Assembly: GCF_013369485.1 (NCBI RefSeq)
Contig: NZ_JABWEB010000004.1
Coordinates: 351,913-415,912, forward strand
Direction: 5' to 3'
DNA: 64,000 bases
From: Massilia sp. BJB1822
GTDB taxonomy: Bacteria; Pseudomonadota; Gammaproteobacteria; Burkholderiales; Burkholderiaceae_D
Shown: piece by piece, positions 45,855 to 53,842 of the stretch
Layout: every line of letters begins with the position of its first letter
Numbering within the stretch: the first letter of the stretch is position 1
Made by a program: the position numbers and the translations under genes
The notes under the pieces: model-generated
Told to the model about the DNA's origin: nothing
Seen by the model: only the letters and a program-made list of their open reading frames with translations
Databases searched by the model: none

Positions 45855-46700
45855 ATGACTGATACCAAACAACGCGTGTGGTTCATCACCGGCTGCTCCA
45901 AGGGCTTCGGCCGCGTCTTTGTCGAGACGCTGGCCCGGCGCGGCGACTATATTTTTGCTACCGCCCGCGTCGCGTCCACACTGGACGATCTGCGCGGGCT
46001 GGCGCCGGAACGCATCCGCACCGCCGCGCTGGACATCACCGATATGGCGGCCATCGAACGGGCGGTGGCGGAGTGCCTCGCCGCCTTCGGCCGCATCGAT
46101 GTGCTGGTCAATAACGCCGGCTATGGCGTGGCCGGGCCGATCGAGGCGGTGTCGGATGCGCAGACGCGCGCTATCTTCGACACCAACTTCTTCGGCACCC
46201 TGAACATGACGCGCGCCGTGCTGCCGCATATGCGCGACCGTCATCAAGGCCATATCATCCAGCTATCCTCCAGCCATGCATGGGGCGCGCCGCCGGGACT
46301 GGGCATGTACAGCGCCAGCAAGTGCGCGCTGGAAGGCGCTTCGGAAACCATGGCGAAGGAGATCGAAGGCTTCGGCATCCGCCTCACCATTCTGCAGCCC
46401 GGACCCTACAAGACCGACTTCCTCGGCGTGGGCCTGCAGCTGGCCGAGCGCAAGCTCGATGCGTATGCTAATCTGATGAATGGATTGGGCGAGGCGCGCG
46501 CGGCCAACCACCTCAAACAGCCGGGCGATCCGCTTGGCGTGGCGCGCGCCATGATCGAGGTGGTGGAAGCCGAGCAGCCGCCTCTGCGTCTGTTGACGGG
46601 CAAGATCGCGACCGAGCGCGCGAAAGCCAAGATCGAGCAAGTCAGCAATGAGTTTGCGCGCTGGGAACCGCTGGCGCTGGCGGCCGATTTTGCCGCCTGA
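45855..46700 (+). CDS. Short-chain dehydrogenase/reductase 2
   Basis: 281 residues from the ATG at 45855, seven bases after AAAGGA; an ATG two codons upstream is possible. Rossmann motif TGCSKGFGR, VLVNNAGYG, catalytic Ser in IQLSSSHAW and Tyr-x-x-x-Lys in MYSASKCALEG. This pattern is that of the SDR-family oxidoreductases with GCSKGFG, distinct from the first dehydrogenase. It is likely NADP(H)-dependent. Substrate unknown. The AraC regulator gene follows after 80 bases. Confidence 0.9.
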   Translation: MTDTKQRVWFITGCSKGFGRVFVETLARRGDYIFATARVASTLDDLRGLAPERIRTAALDITDMAAIERAVAECLAAFGRIDVLVNNAGYGVAGPIEAVSDAQTRAIFDTNFFGTLNMTRAVLPHMRDRHQGHIIQLSSSHAWGAPPGLGMYSASKCALEGASETMAKEIEGFGIRLTILQPGPYKTDFLGVGLQLAERKLDAYANLMNGLGEARAANHLKQPGDPLGVARAMIEVVEAEQPPLRLLTGKIATERAKAKIEQVSNEFARWEPLALAADFAA

Positions 46701-46780
46701 GCAAAACGCAGCCCAGGCGCGGCGCTGGCTGGCCGCACCTGGGTTGCGTGATCCGCTTCACTGCGAAATGCGGGAGTAGC

Positions 46781-47560
46781 ATGAACAGCTATCATTTACT
46801 GAGCCAGGCATTGGAGCCGCGCGACGCCTCGTCGCCGCGGCTGTTCTCGTATGCGGTCATGAGTGCCGTGAACGGCTTCGTGCCGCACGCGGACTATGTG
46901 CGCCAGGCCGCCGATGCCGAACGGGCGCCGCCCAGCGATCAAACGCTGGAAGAGCAGGTCGGCCTGCTGCTGGCTTGCGACGCCAATCCGCTGTCCGAGC
47001 TGGTGCAATGCGCGGCCAACGGCGAACAGTTTGCCGAGCGCTGGAACGGCATCAACCGCAAGGTCTCGCTCGGCGTCGCCACCCTGGTCGAAGGACCGGG
47101 CCTGAGCCGCCAGCCGCAGCAGGGCCGCGACAGCCCCCTGCGCCAGCGCGTGATGCATGCCTTCATCGACCAGCTCAAGCCCGGCAGCCATTCGCCCGGA
47201 CTGGGACGCGGCGAGCGCCGGCTGGAAGCGGTGGCGCGCCACGTCGGCGCCGGCAGCGCCATGATCGAACTGACCGAAGCCCTGTACGATATGCCCGACG
47301 CCGAGCTGTTCGACTGCGCCGGCGCGCTGGGCTGCTCCGCCCGCACCCTGCAGCGTCAGCTCACGCGCAATGCCGTCACCTTCGGCCAGGTCAAGCAGGC
47401 GGTGCGCATCTGCATGTCCGCCGCGCTGCTGCGCAACGGCGACGCCTCGCTCACCGAAGTGGCCCTGGCGGCCGGCTTCTACGACTCCGCCCACTTCAGC
47501 CGCGCCATGAAACTCTCCTCCGGCCTCAGCCCCTCCGAATACCGCCTGCTCAGCGCCTGA
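46781..47560 (+). CDS. AraC-family transcriptional regulator
   Basis: 259 residues from the ATG at 46781 with GGGAG four bases upstream. The C-terminal ~90 residues form the double helix-turn-helix AraC domain: LGCSARTLQRQLTRNAVTFGQVKQAVRI and ASLTEVALAAGFYDSAHFSRAMKLSSGLSPSEYR. The N-terminal ~165 residues are a ligand or dimerisation domain that is not recognised. As the only regulator in the cluster it is the likely pathway-specific activator. The palindromic element at 47586 separates it from the exporter gene. Confidence 0.88.
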   Translation: MNSYHLLSQALEPRDASSPRLFSYAVMSAVNGFVPHADYVRQAADAERAPPSDQTLEEQVGLLLACDANPLSELVQCAANGEQFAERWNGINRKVSLGVATLVEGPGLSRQPQQGRDSPLRQRVMHAFIDQLKPGSHSPGLGRGERRLEAVARHVGAGSAMIELTEALYDMPDAELFDCAGALGCSARTLQRQLTRNAVTFGQVKQAVRICMSAALLRNGDASLTEVALAAGFYDSAHFSRAMKLSSGLSPSEYRLLSA

Positions 47561-47585
47561 GCCCGCCTCCGCATTTGATCTGCCT

Positions 47586-47647
47586 CAAACAATGTCCACC
47601 CTGGTGTCTCGGCGGCCCCGCCTGACACCAGGGTTGGACATTGTTTG
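47586..47647. repeat. 62-bp palindromic intergenic repeat (copy C)
   Basis: CAAACAATGTCCA-type ends (47586-47597 and 47636-47647) are inverted repeats; the inner part holds a GC-rich block. The reverse complement of this element is nearly identical to 32478-32539 and has the same length. It lies in the 202-base gap between the regulator and exporter genes. It may act as a terminator and divide the cluster into two transcripts. Confidence 0.7.
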
Positions 47648-47762
47648 ATTTGGCGCAAACGGTGGTTGGCACTTATATACAAGCCAGGCGGAGGGACGGG
47701 GTGGAATACTGGCTTCGCCTTGTGTGCCACGCAATGGCTTCCGTTTAATAAGGAGTATAAAA

Positions 47763-49190
47763 ATGAGTGATAAACCGTTACAAGCTGCGTCCGTGGCTCC
47801 GCCGAACCGGTGGGTCGCTTTCGCTATCCTGGCCGTGCTGTTCCTGGCCGCGACTGATACCACCATCATCGGCACGCTGCTGCCGGTGATCGCCGGATCG
47901 GTCGGCGGCGGACAGGCGCTGTTTCCCTGGCTGATGTCGGGCTTTATGGTGGCGATGGCGCTGGCCGGCCCGCTGACCGGCGCGCTGGCCGACCGCTACG
48001 GCGTGCGTTCGGTGCTGAGCTGGGCCATCCTGGTCTTTCTGGCCGGTTCCGCCGGCGCCGCGCTGTCCAGTGACATGCTGATGCTGGTGCTGGCGCGCGT
48101 GGTGCAGGGCGCTGGCGCCGGCATGATCATCGTGCTGTCCTATGCTTCGCTGGCCATCATCTATGGCGCTTCGCAGCGCGGCCGGGTGCAGAGCATGGTC
48201 AGCATCGTGTGGGGCGTGGCGGCCATCGTCGGGCCGCTGGCCGGCCTGGCGTTTACCCATGCTTTCGGCTGGCGTGCCGCCTTCCTGATCAATATGCCGG
48301 TCGGCCTGGTGTGCCTGCTGGTGCTGCGTTCCAAAGCCCTTAGCGCCCATGTGCGGCGCGGCGTGGCGGTGGACTATCTGGCCCAGGGCTTCTTTGCGCT
48401 GATGCTGCTGGGCGTGATGGTGGCATTGTCGGCGGCCCAAGTGGGATTGTCGCGCGACAGCTTCTGGTCGATGCTGGTATTGGCTGCGGCGGGCGCGTTG
48501 CTGCTGGTGCTGCGCGTGATGGGGCGGCCGCAGGCCAGCCCGGTGCCGCTGGCTTTCTTCCAGCAGCGCAGCCTGGCGGTGGCCATGGTCATCGTCATCT
48601 GCGGCAGCATCGGCCTGTATGCCTCGATCACCCTGGTGCCGATCGCCCTGCATGCGCGCCATGCCATCGATACGGCGCAGACCGGGATCATCGTGCTGCT
48701 GGCGGCGCTGGGCTTCGTGGTCAGCTCGGCCGTGTGCGGCATGCAGATCCAGCGCGTCGGTTATCGCAGCAGCATGCTGGCCGGGGCGCTGGCCCTGGTG
48801 GCGGGCGCCTTCGTGCTGGCCATGGGCAGCACCAGCTTGCCGTGGCAGGCGATTGCCGGCGCCGAGCTGCTGATCGGCCTGGGCATGGGCTGTGTGGCCG
48901 TGGGCGCCGTGGTGCTGGCGCAGAACGCGGCGCCGGCTGATGCCGTGGCGACCTACACCTCGACCATCCAGCTGCTGCGCAATGTGGGCGCGGCGCTAGG
49001 CATCAATGCGCTGGCGGCGATCCAGTACGCGCTGGAGTCGCAGCACTTGTCGAACGATTCCCTGCGCAGCGTGTTTTCGGTGCTGGGGCCGGTCTTCGTC
49101 GTGTGCGCGCTGCTGGCCTTGCTGCTGCCCTCGAATTATCAGCTGCAGCCGGCCGCCGTGCCGGGCCAGCCGGCACCGGCGCGCCGCTGA
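47763..49190 (+). CDS. MFS drug/metabolite exporter, DHA2 (EmrB/QacA) type
   Basis: 475 residues from the ATG at 47763, ten bases after AAGGAG; the earlier frame start at 47724 is rejected. It is hydrophobic throughout with about 14 membrane helices. DHA2 signatures are FLAATDTTIIGTLLPVIAG (helix 1, motif D1), GPLTGALADRYGVRS (motif A) and LARVVQGAGAGMIIVLSY (motif B-like). It would export the cluster's product or a toxic intermediate by proton antiport. A darcynin-like gene begins 22 bases later. Confidence 0.9.
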   Translation: MSDKPLQAASVAPPNRWVAFAILAVLFLAATDTTIIGTLLPVIAGSVGGGQALFPWLMSGFMVAMALAGPLTGALADRYGVRSVLSWAILVFLAGSAGAALSSDMLMLVLARVVQGAGAGMIIVLSYASLAIIYGASQRGRVQSMVSIVWGVAAIVGPLAGLAFTHAFGWRAAFLINMPVGLVCLLVLRSKALSAHVRRGVAVDYLAQGFFALMLLGVMVALSAAQVGLSRDSFWSMLVLAAAGALLLVLRVMGRPQASPVPLAFFQQRSLAVAMVIVICGSIGLYASITLVPIALHARHAIDTAQTGIIVLLAALGFVVSSAVCGMQIQRVGYRSSMLAGALALVAGAFVLAMGSTSLPWQAIAGAELLIGLGMGCVAVGAVVLAQNAAPADAVATYTSTIQLLRNVGAALGINALAAIQYALESQHLSNDSLRSVFSVLGPVFVVCALLALLLPSNYQLQPAAVPGQPAPARR

Positions 49191-49212
49191 ACCATCGTAA
49201 AAGGAGCTTAAG

Positions 49213-49596
49213 ATGACTCTGGCAAATCAGGAAACCCTGCCGGTGCTGACCGGCTTCATCGTGGTCAAGGCCTTGCCGGCCTGGACTTCGCTGGGCTTCG
49301 GCGAGCAGCTGGTGCTGCTGCAAGCCCACGTGGAGCCGGTGCTGCAGCGCTACCACGAGCAGGTGCGCCTGCTGATGTATGACGTGGAAAAAGCGCTGTC
49401 CTCGGCCGCCACCGATATCTGGGTGTGGGAATCGACCGACCGCGCCGCGTACAATCAGCTGATGGTCGACTTGCAGAAGACCCCGTTCTGGGGCCGTTAT
49501 TTCGAAGTGCTCGATATGCTGGACGGCGCGCGCGGCGATGCCATCTTCCAGCTGTCATCGTGGCAGTTCCGCACCGGCGTGCCGGTCATGGAATAA
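49213..49596 (+). CDS. Darcynin-like small protein 3
   Basis: 127 residues. LTGFIVVKALPAWTSLGFGEQ, YHEQVRLLMYDVEKALSSAATDIWVWESTDRAAYNQLMVDLQKTPFWGRYFEVLDML is the more typical darcynin-type pattern, with the W-x-W-E strand and the FW motif that are changed in the two copies at 43404 and 44680. AAAAGGAG precedes the ATG. It is encoded between the exporter and the ferredoxin, with 11 bases to the latter. Three such genes in one locus suggest a structural or enzymatic role in the pathway. Function unknown. Confidence 0.75.
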   Translation: MTLANQETLPVLTGFIVVKALPAWTSLGFGEQLVLLQAHVEPVLQRYHEQVRLLMYDVEKALSSAATDIWVWESTDRAAYNQLMVDLQKTPFWGRYFEVLDMLDGARGDAIFQLSSWQFRTGVPVME

Positions 49597-49607
49597 GGAG
49601 AAGCGCA

Positions 49608-50006
49608 ATGAGACAACATCGACATCGCGGCCGCCATGGCCACGAAGGCGGCCGGGGTGCGCCGCAAAGCGCGGCCGAGATCGCGGCCCTGCAGGCGGCG
49701 GCCCGCTGCGGCGAGCCGGGCAAGGTGATGCCGCAGATCGACCGCAACCGCTGCGAGGGCAAGGACGATTGCGTGCGCGTCTGTCCCTACCAGGTGTTCG
49801 AGGTGCGGCGCATGGATGCGGAGGATTTTTCGGAGCTGAGCTTCAAAGGCAAGGTGAAGGCCGTGCTGCATGGGCGGATGACGGCGTACACGCCCGCCGC
49901 CGACGCTTGCCGCGCCTGCGGCCTGTGCGTGACGGCCTGTCCGGAAGATGCGATCCGTCTGGTGAAGAATCCGGCGCGCCAGACGCAGCCGGCGGCAGCG
50001 GAGTGA
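49608..50006 (+). CDS. Ferredoxin with two cluster motifs (7Fe or 8Fe type)
   Basis: 132 residues from the ATG at 49608 with AAGGAG nine bases upstream. A basic His/Arg-rich N-terminus (about 1-20) is followed by cysteines Cys49-x5-Cys55-x3-Cys59-Pro and Cys101-x2-Cys104-x2-Cys107-x3-Cys111-Pro. The second set is a normal [4Fe-4S] motif; the first lacks one Cys and may bind a [3Fe-4S] centre. An insertion of about 40 residues separates them. It is the probable electron donor of the AurF-like oxygenase. It closes the cluster; a GC-rich hairpin follows at 50013. Confidence 0.82.
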   Translation: MRQHRHRGRHGHEGGRGAPQSAAEIAALQAAARCGEPGKVMPQIDRNRCEGKDDCVRVCPYQVFEVRRMDAEDFSELSFKGKVKAVLHGRMTAYTPAADACRACGLCVTACPEDAIRLVKNPARQTQPAAAE

Positions 50007-50012
50007 GGGCAG

Positions 50013-50040
50013 GGCGCGGCCAGGACGGCCGCGCCTTGTT
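50013..50040 (+). terminator. Hairpin at the end of the biosynthetic cluster
   Basis: GGCGCGGCC (50013-50021) and GGCCGCGCC (50027-50035) are perfect arms around AGGAC, followed by TTGTT. It starts six bases after the ferredoxin stop codon and lies before the convergent hslO gene. Confidence 0.6.
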
Positions 50041-50059
50041 GTGGTGCTTGGCGCTGGTG

Positions 50060-51025
50060 TTAGTGCTTGGCGCCGGTGGCGTGCATCAGGGCTTCGGCGG
50101 GCGCGTTGCTGGCGAACAGCTGGGCGCAATCGACCGGGTCGTAGTCGTAGTGCTTGCCGCAGAAATCGCAGTTGATGCCCAGCTTGCCCTGCTCGGCCAG
50201 GGCCGCTTCGACTTCCTCCTGGCCCAGCATCTTCAGCATATTGCCGACCTTGTCGCGCGTGCAGCTGCAGTGGAATTGCGGATGCACGGGCTCGAACAGG
50301 CGCAGCGTGTCTTCCCAGAACAGGCGGCGCATCAGTTCGTCGATGCCCACCGTCAGCATCTCTTCCTGCTTCAGGGTCGAGGCCAGCGTTACCGCGTGGG
50401 TCCAGGTTTCCAGCGCCTGCTCGTGGCTGAGCGGATTGGCTTCGGCCTTGCCGCCATGCAGCGGCAGCTTTTGCAGCAGCAGGCCGCGCGAGACTTCGTC
50501 ATCGGCCGCCAGCCACAGCTTGGTGTCCAGCTGTTCCGAGCGCAGCATATAGTTTTCGATCACGGTCGCCACATCGTCGCCGTCCAGCGGCACGATGCCC
50601 TGGTAGGGCTGCTGGCCCGGCACTTTTTCGGCCGGGTCGAGCGTGATGATGAAGCGGCCCTTGCCCTGCGCATTGAGCAGGGCGGCCAGGCTGGCGTCGT
50701 CGGCGATCGGCAGGGCCGGATCGAGCTTGGCCGTGGCGCGCAGGCGCAGCTCGGAATCGCATTCCACCACCAGCAGGCGCACCGGACCGTCGCCGTGGAT
50801 CTGCATGATGATGGAGCCGTTGAATTTCAGGTTGGCCGAGAGCAGGGCGGCGGCCGACACCATCTGGCCCAGCAGACGCTTGACCGGCGCCGGATAGGCG
50901 TGGCGCGCCTGCACTTCGCGCCAGGTGGCCGAGATGTCGACGAACTCGCCGCGCACGGCCGCGTTTTCGAAAATGAATTTTTGCAGGGTGTCCTGCGGCG
51001 CTTGGGTATCCTTGGTGGTGCTCAT
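50060..51025 (-). CDS. hslO: Redox-regulated chaperone Hsp33
   Basis: 321 residues. Family features are the N-terminal FIFENAAVRGEFVDISATW, the core GDGPVRLLVVECDSELRLRATAKL, YQGIVPLDGDD, and the C-terminal zinc switch FHCSCTRDKVGNML with CDFC (Cys-x-Cys plus Cys-x-x-Cys). Oxidation of these cysteines releases zinc and activates the holdase. The residues after the switch (HYDYDPVDCAQLF) add another Cys. It lies three bases from the carbonic-anhydrase-like gene upstream, so the two are probably one operon. Confidence 0.96.
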   Translation of the reverse strand: MSTTKDTQAPQDTLQKFIFENAAVRGEFVDISATWREVQARHAYPAPVKRLLGQMVSAAALLSANLKFNGSIIMQIHGDGPVRLLVVECDSELRLRATAKLDPALPIADDASLAALLNAQGKGRFIITLDPAEKVPGQQPYQGIVPLDGDDVATVIENYMLRSEQLDTKLWLAADDEVSRGLLLQKLPLHGGKAEANPLSHEQALETWTHAVTLASTLKQEEMLTVGIDELMRRLFWEDTLRLFEPVHPQFHCSCTRDKVGNMLKMLGQEEVEAALAEQGKLGINCDFCGKHYDYDPVDCAQLFASNAPAEALMHATGAKH

Positions 51026-51028
51026 GTT

Positions 51029-51553
51029 TTATCCAATCTTTTTTAGTTGCGTCTTGAACAGCGCGCTGCGCTGCACATAGCTGTCGGCGCTCGCTTGCAG
51101 GCGCGCCACATCCTCGGCCGTCAGTTCGCGGATGGCCTTGGCCGGCGCGCCGACGATCAGCATATTGTCGGGAAATTCCTTGCCTTCCGTGATCAGGGCG
51201 CCGGCGCCCACCAGGCAGCCCTTGCCGATCCTGGCGCCGTTCAGCACCACGGCCTGGATGCCGATCAGGGCGCCGTCGCCGATCGTGCAGCCATGCAGCA
51301 TGGCTTGGTGGCCGATGGTCACGTTCTTGCCCACGTTCAGCGGGTAGCCCATATCGGTATGCATCACCGCGCCTTCCTGCACATTGCTGTTCTCGCCGAT
51401 GACGATGCGCTCATTGTCGCCGCGCAGGGTGGCGCCGAACCACACCGAGCTGCTGGCTGCGAGCGTGACCTTGCCGATCACCGTGGCGGAATCGGCCACA
51501 AAAGCCGAGGCGTCGATCTCGGGCGCAATCTCGCCCAATTGGTAGATACTCAT
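51029..51553 (-). CDS. Gamma-carbonic anhydrase-like hexapeptide-repeat protein
   Basis: 174 residues of left-handed beta-helix with hexapeptide repeats: [76 protein letters not shown]. Three metal His of the family are suggested by [14 protein letters not shown]. These YrdA/PaaY-like trimers are often called gamma-carbonic anhydrases, although activity varies or is absent. The gene precedes hslO with a three-base gap. The start is supported by family alignment ([21 protein letters not shown]). Confidence 0.9.
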   Translation of the reverse strand: MSIYQLGEIAPEIDASAFVADSATVIGKVTLAASSSVWFGATLRGDNERIVIGENSNVQEGAVMHTDMGYPLNVGKNVTIGHQAMLHGCTIGDGALIGIQAVVLNGARIGKGCLVGAGALITEGKEFPDNMLIVGAPAKAIRELTAEDVARLQASADSYVQRSALFKTQLKKIG

Positions 51554-51720
51554 GGTGGCCTTCGCTAGACGTGGGGTGGCGCTATTTTACGCTGTGCCGG
51601 CTTGGCGCCGGGAATTTGTATCTGGCCTGAAATTTTCGCACGGTCGTGCTAATATCGTTTTTCCCGGCCAGCAAGGCTCCGATATAGTGATGGCGGCTTA
51701 CTTTTCAAGGCATAGCGAAT

Positions 51721-52596
51721 ATGAAACCCTTCCGATCCGAATTCATCACCGTGCGCGGCGCGCGTACCCATGTGCGCCACTGGGGCCGGGACGGCGCGCC
51801 CAAGCTGTTCATGGTGCACGGCTGGATGGACGCCAGCGCCTCCTTCCAGTTCGTGGTCGACGCGCTGCAGGGCGACTGGCATGTGATCGCGCCGGACTGG
51901 CGCGGCTTCGGCCTGAGCGACTATCCAGCCGTGGACACTTACTGGTTCCCCGACTATGTGGCCGACCTGGACGCCATCCTGCGCCATTACCAGCCGGAAG
52001 GGCAGGTTAATCTGCTGGGCCACAGCATGGGCGGCAATGTGGTCGGCATCTATGCCGGCGCGCGGCCCGAGCGCATCCGCCGCCTGGTGAATCTGGAAGG
52101 CTTCGGCCTGAAATCGGCCCTGCCCGAGCAGGCGCCCGGCCGCTACCGCAAATGGATGGACGAGTTGCTGGTCGAGCCGGAAATGAAGGGCTACCCCAGC
52201 CTGGCCGCCGTCGCCGCCCGCTTGCAAAAGACCAATCCGCGCCTGAGCGACGAACGCGCCGCCTTCCTGGCGCAATACTGGTCGGCCCAGGGCGCCGACG
52301 GCGAGTGGCGCATCCTGGGCGACGCCGTGCACAAGCGCACCACGCCGCTGCTCTACCACACGGAAGAGGTGATGGCGTGCTGGAAAGCCATCACCGCCCC
52401 GGTGCTGTGGGTCGAGGCCGAACACACGAATATGTGGCTATGGATGGGGCCGAAGGAAGAGGCGCGCGTCGAAGTTGACCGCCGCCTGGGCCACCTGGCC
52501 AATGTCACGGCCAAGATGATGCCCGACGCCGGCCATATGCTGCACCACGACCAGCCCGAAGCGCTGGCCCGCATGCTGGAGGAATTCCTGGCCTGA
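51721..52596 (+). CDS. Alpha/beta hydrolase
   Basis: 291 residues. Oxyanion strand FMVHGWMDASASFQF, nucleophile elbow GHSMGG with Ser102, and a C-terminal catalytic His in DAGHMLHHDQPEALARMLEEFL. The acid residue may be in VLWVEAEHTNMW, which has Glu rather than Asp. The pattern resembles haloalkane-dehalogenase/esterase-like hydrolases, but the substrate is unknown. It is a single gene, divergent from the carbonic-anhydrase-like gene. The ATG has no strong Shine-Dalgarno, with only AAGG about ten bases upstream. Confidence 0.88.
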   Translation: MKPFRSEFITVRGARTHVRHWGRDGAPKLFMVHGWMDASASFQFVVDALQGDWHVIAPDWRGFGLSDYPAVDTYWFPDYVADLDAILRHYQPEGQVNLLGHSMGGNVVGIYAGARPERIRRLVNLEGFGLKSALPEQAPGRYRKWMDELLVEPEMKGYPSLAAVAARLQKTNPRLSDERAAFLAQYWSAQGADGEWRILGDAVHKRTTPLLYHTEEVMACWKAITAPVLWVEAEHTNMWLWMGPKEEARVEVDRRLGHLANVTAKMMPDAGHMLHHDQPEALARMLEEFLA

Positions 52597-52615
52597 GGGA
52601 AGCCAGGCTCGCAGC

Positions 52616-53654
52616 TCATACTTGCCGCGTTCCTGTCGACTCTTGCTCGAACGCGGCTTGTCCCCGCTCCAGTTCGAGGCGAAGCTCAGCTTCACTGGGC
52701 AAGACCAGGCGGTATTTGCTGGCAAATAGCTGTGCGCTTTCATGTAACACCGAATAGCGCACGATCGACAGGTCTTTGTGGCCGCATAATAAAATGCCAA
52801 CGGTAGGATTGTCTCCTTCGCCACGGCGCTGCTCGTCGTAGATGCGAACGTACATATCCATTTGGCCGATATCTTGGTGGCTGAGTGCACCGGTTTTCAG
52901 ATCGATCAGCACGAAGCACTTTAGCAGATAGTTATAGAACACCATGTCGATATAGAAATCTTGTGTTTCCGTGCTAATTCTTTGCTGACATGCAACGAAT
53001 GCGAAGCCCTTGCCCAGTTCTAGCAAGAAAGACTGCAATTTGTTCATTAACGCCTGCTCTAGGTCTGATTCAAGCAGGTGGCCGCTTGCGGGCAGCGAGG
53101 AATTCCAATAGGACTGGATCGTGGACAAAATCGCGCGCACCGGCAGGCGCCGCCACGATCAGGGACTTGGCTTCTGCTTTCACAGCAGCTTTGCCGCGAC
53201 TGGAGAGCAGACGTTCATATTAGAGTGTGCCAATCTGGCGCTCGAGGACTCGGGTGCTCCAGTTTTCACTGGCGGCTTCGGCCGCATACCAGTCGCGGAC
53301 AGTGGCCTCATCCACCCGCAGCAGTAGACGATAGTGAGTCCAACTCAATTCGGAACGCAGTGCGTTCCGATTCGGGAAAGCTAGGAAGAATGCGCGCATA
53401 TTACGTAGGTTGCGCTCGTCAAATCCCTTGCCGAATTCACCCGTTAGTGTTTGGGCAAGCTGTGGCAACAGCCTTGCTCCATATTCGGCACGAGTTTCAC
53501 CACCCTGTTCGAATTCGATGATATGGCGGCCGACGTCCCAGCAGGTTTGCACTTGCGTCAGGTGCACAGCGCGCAGGATGCGTTGACGGCTTTGCAGAAT
53601 CAGTTGACGCAAGATGTTCAATAGCTCGACTGGACGGGGAGGATTCTGGTTCAT
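52616..53654 (-). pseudogene. YhcG/DUF1016-type PDDEXK nuclease gene, inactivated
   Basis: The N-terminal half (53654 down to 53223, MNQNPPRPVELLNILRQ...VLERQIGTL) and the C-terminal half (52616 to about 53090, HLLESDLEQALMNKLQSFLLELG...) are both well-preserved parts of one family protein. The C-terminal half carries the PDDEXK-like core FYIDMVFYNYLLKCFVLIDLKTG. Between them a TAA stop at 53222-53220 replaces the first Tyr of the usual LYYERLL, after which the same frame continues YERLLSSRGKAAVK...DPVLLEFL. A frameshift near 53090-53075 then brings in ASGHLLESD. Two lesions in conserved sequence indicate recent loss of function. Intact homologues are linked to restriction loci; none is present here. 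Confidence 0.85.
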
Positions 53655-53842
53655 GTTTTCTCCCTTAAGTTGCCGCGGTTACGAAGCATGGTATCAATGT
53701 ATTGCTTTGCTGAGGTTTTGCAATACCATTAATCTTGGTCGGGGCGGAATGGCTCGCACGACCGTCCCGGGGAGCGCGCCACCCGGCGCGGCCCCGCTCG
53801 GCGTACAATAAGGCCTTAGCAAATGTTAAAGATGCAAGCCTT

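Noticed and set aside
40100..50006. NRPS/PKS cluster
   Set aside because: No carrier-protein motif, condensation, ketosynthase or thioesterase sequence is present; the ligase stands alone.
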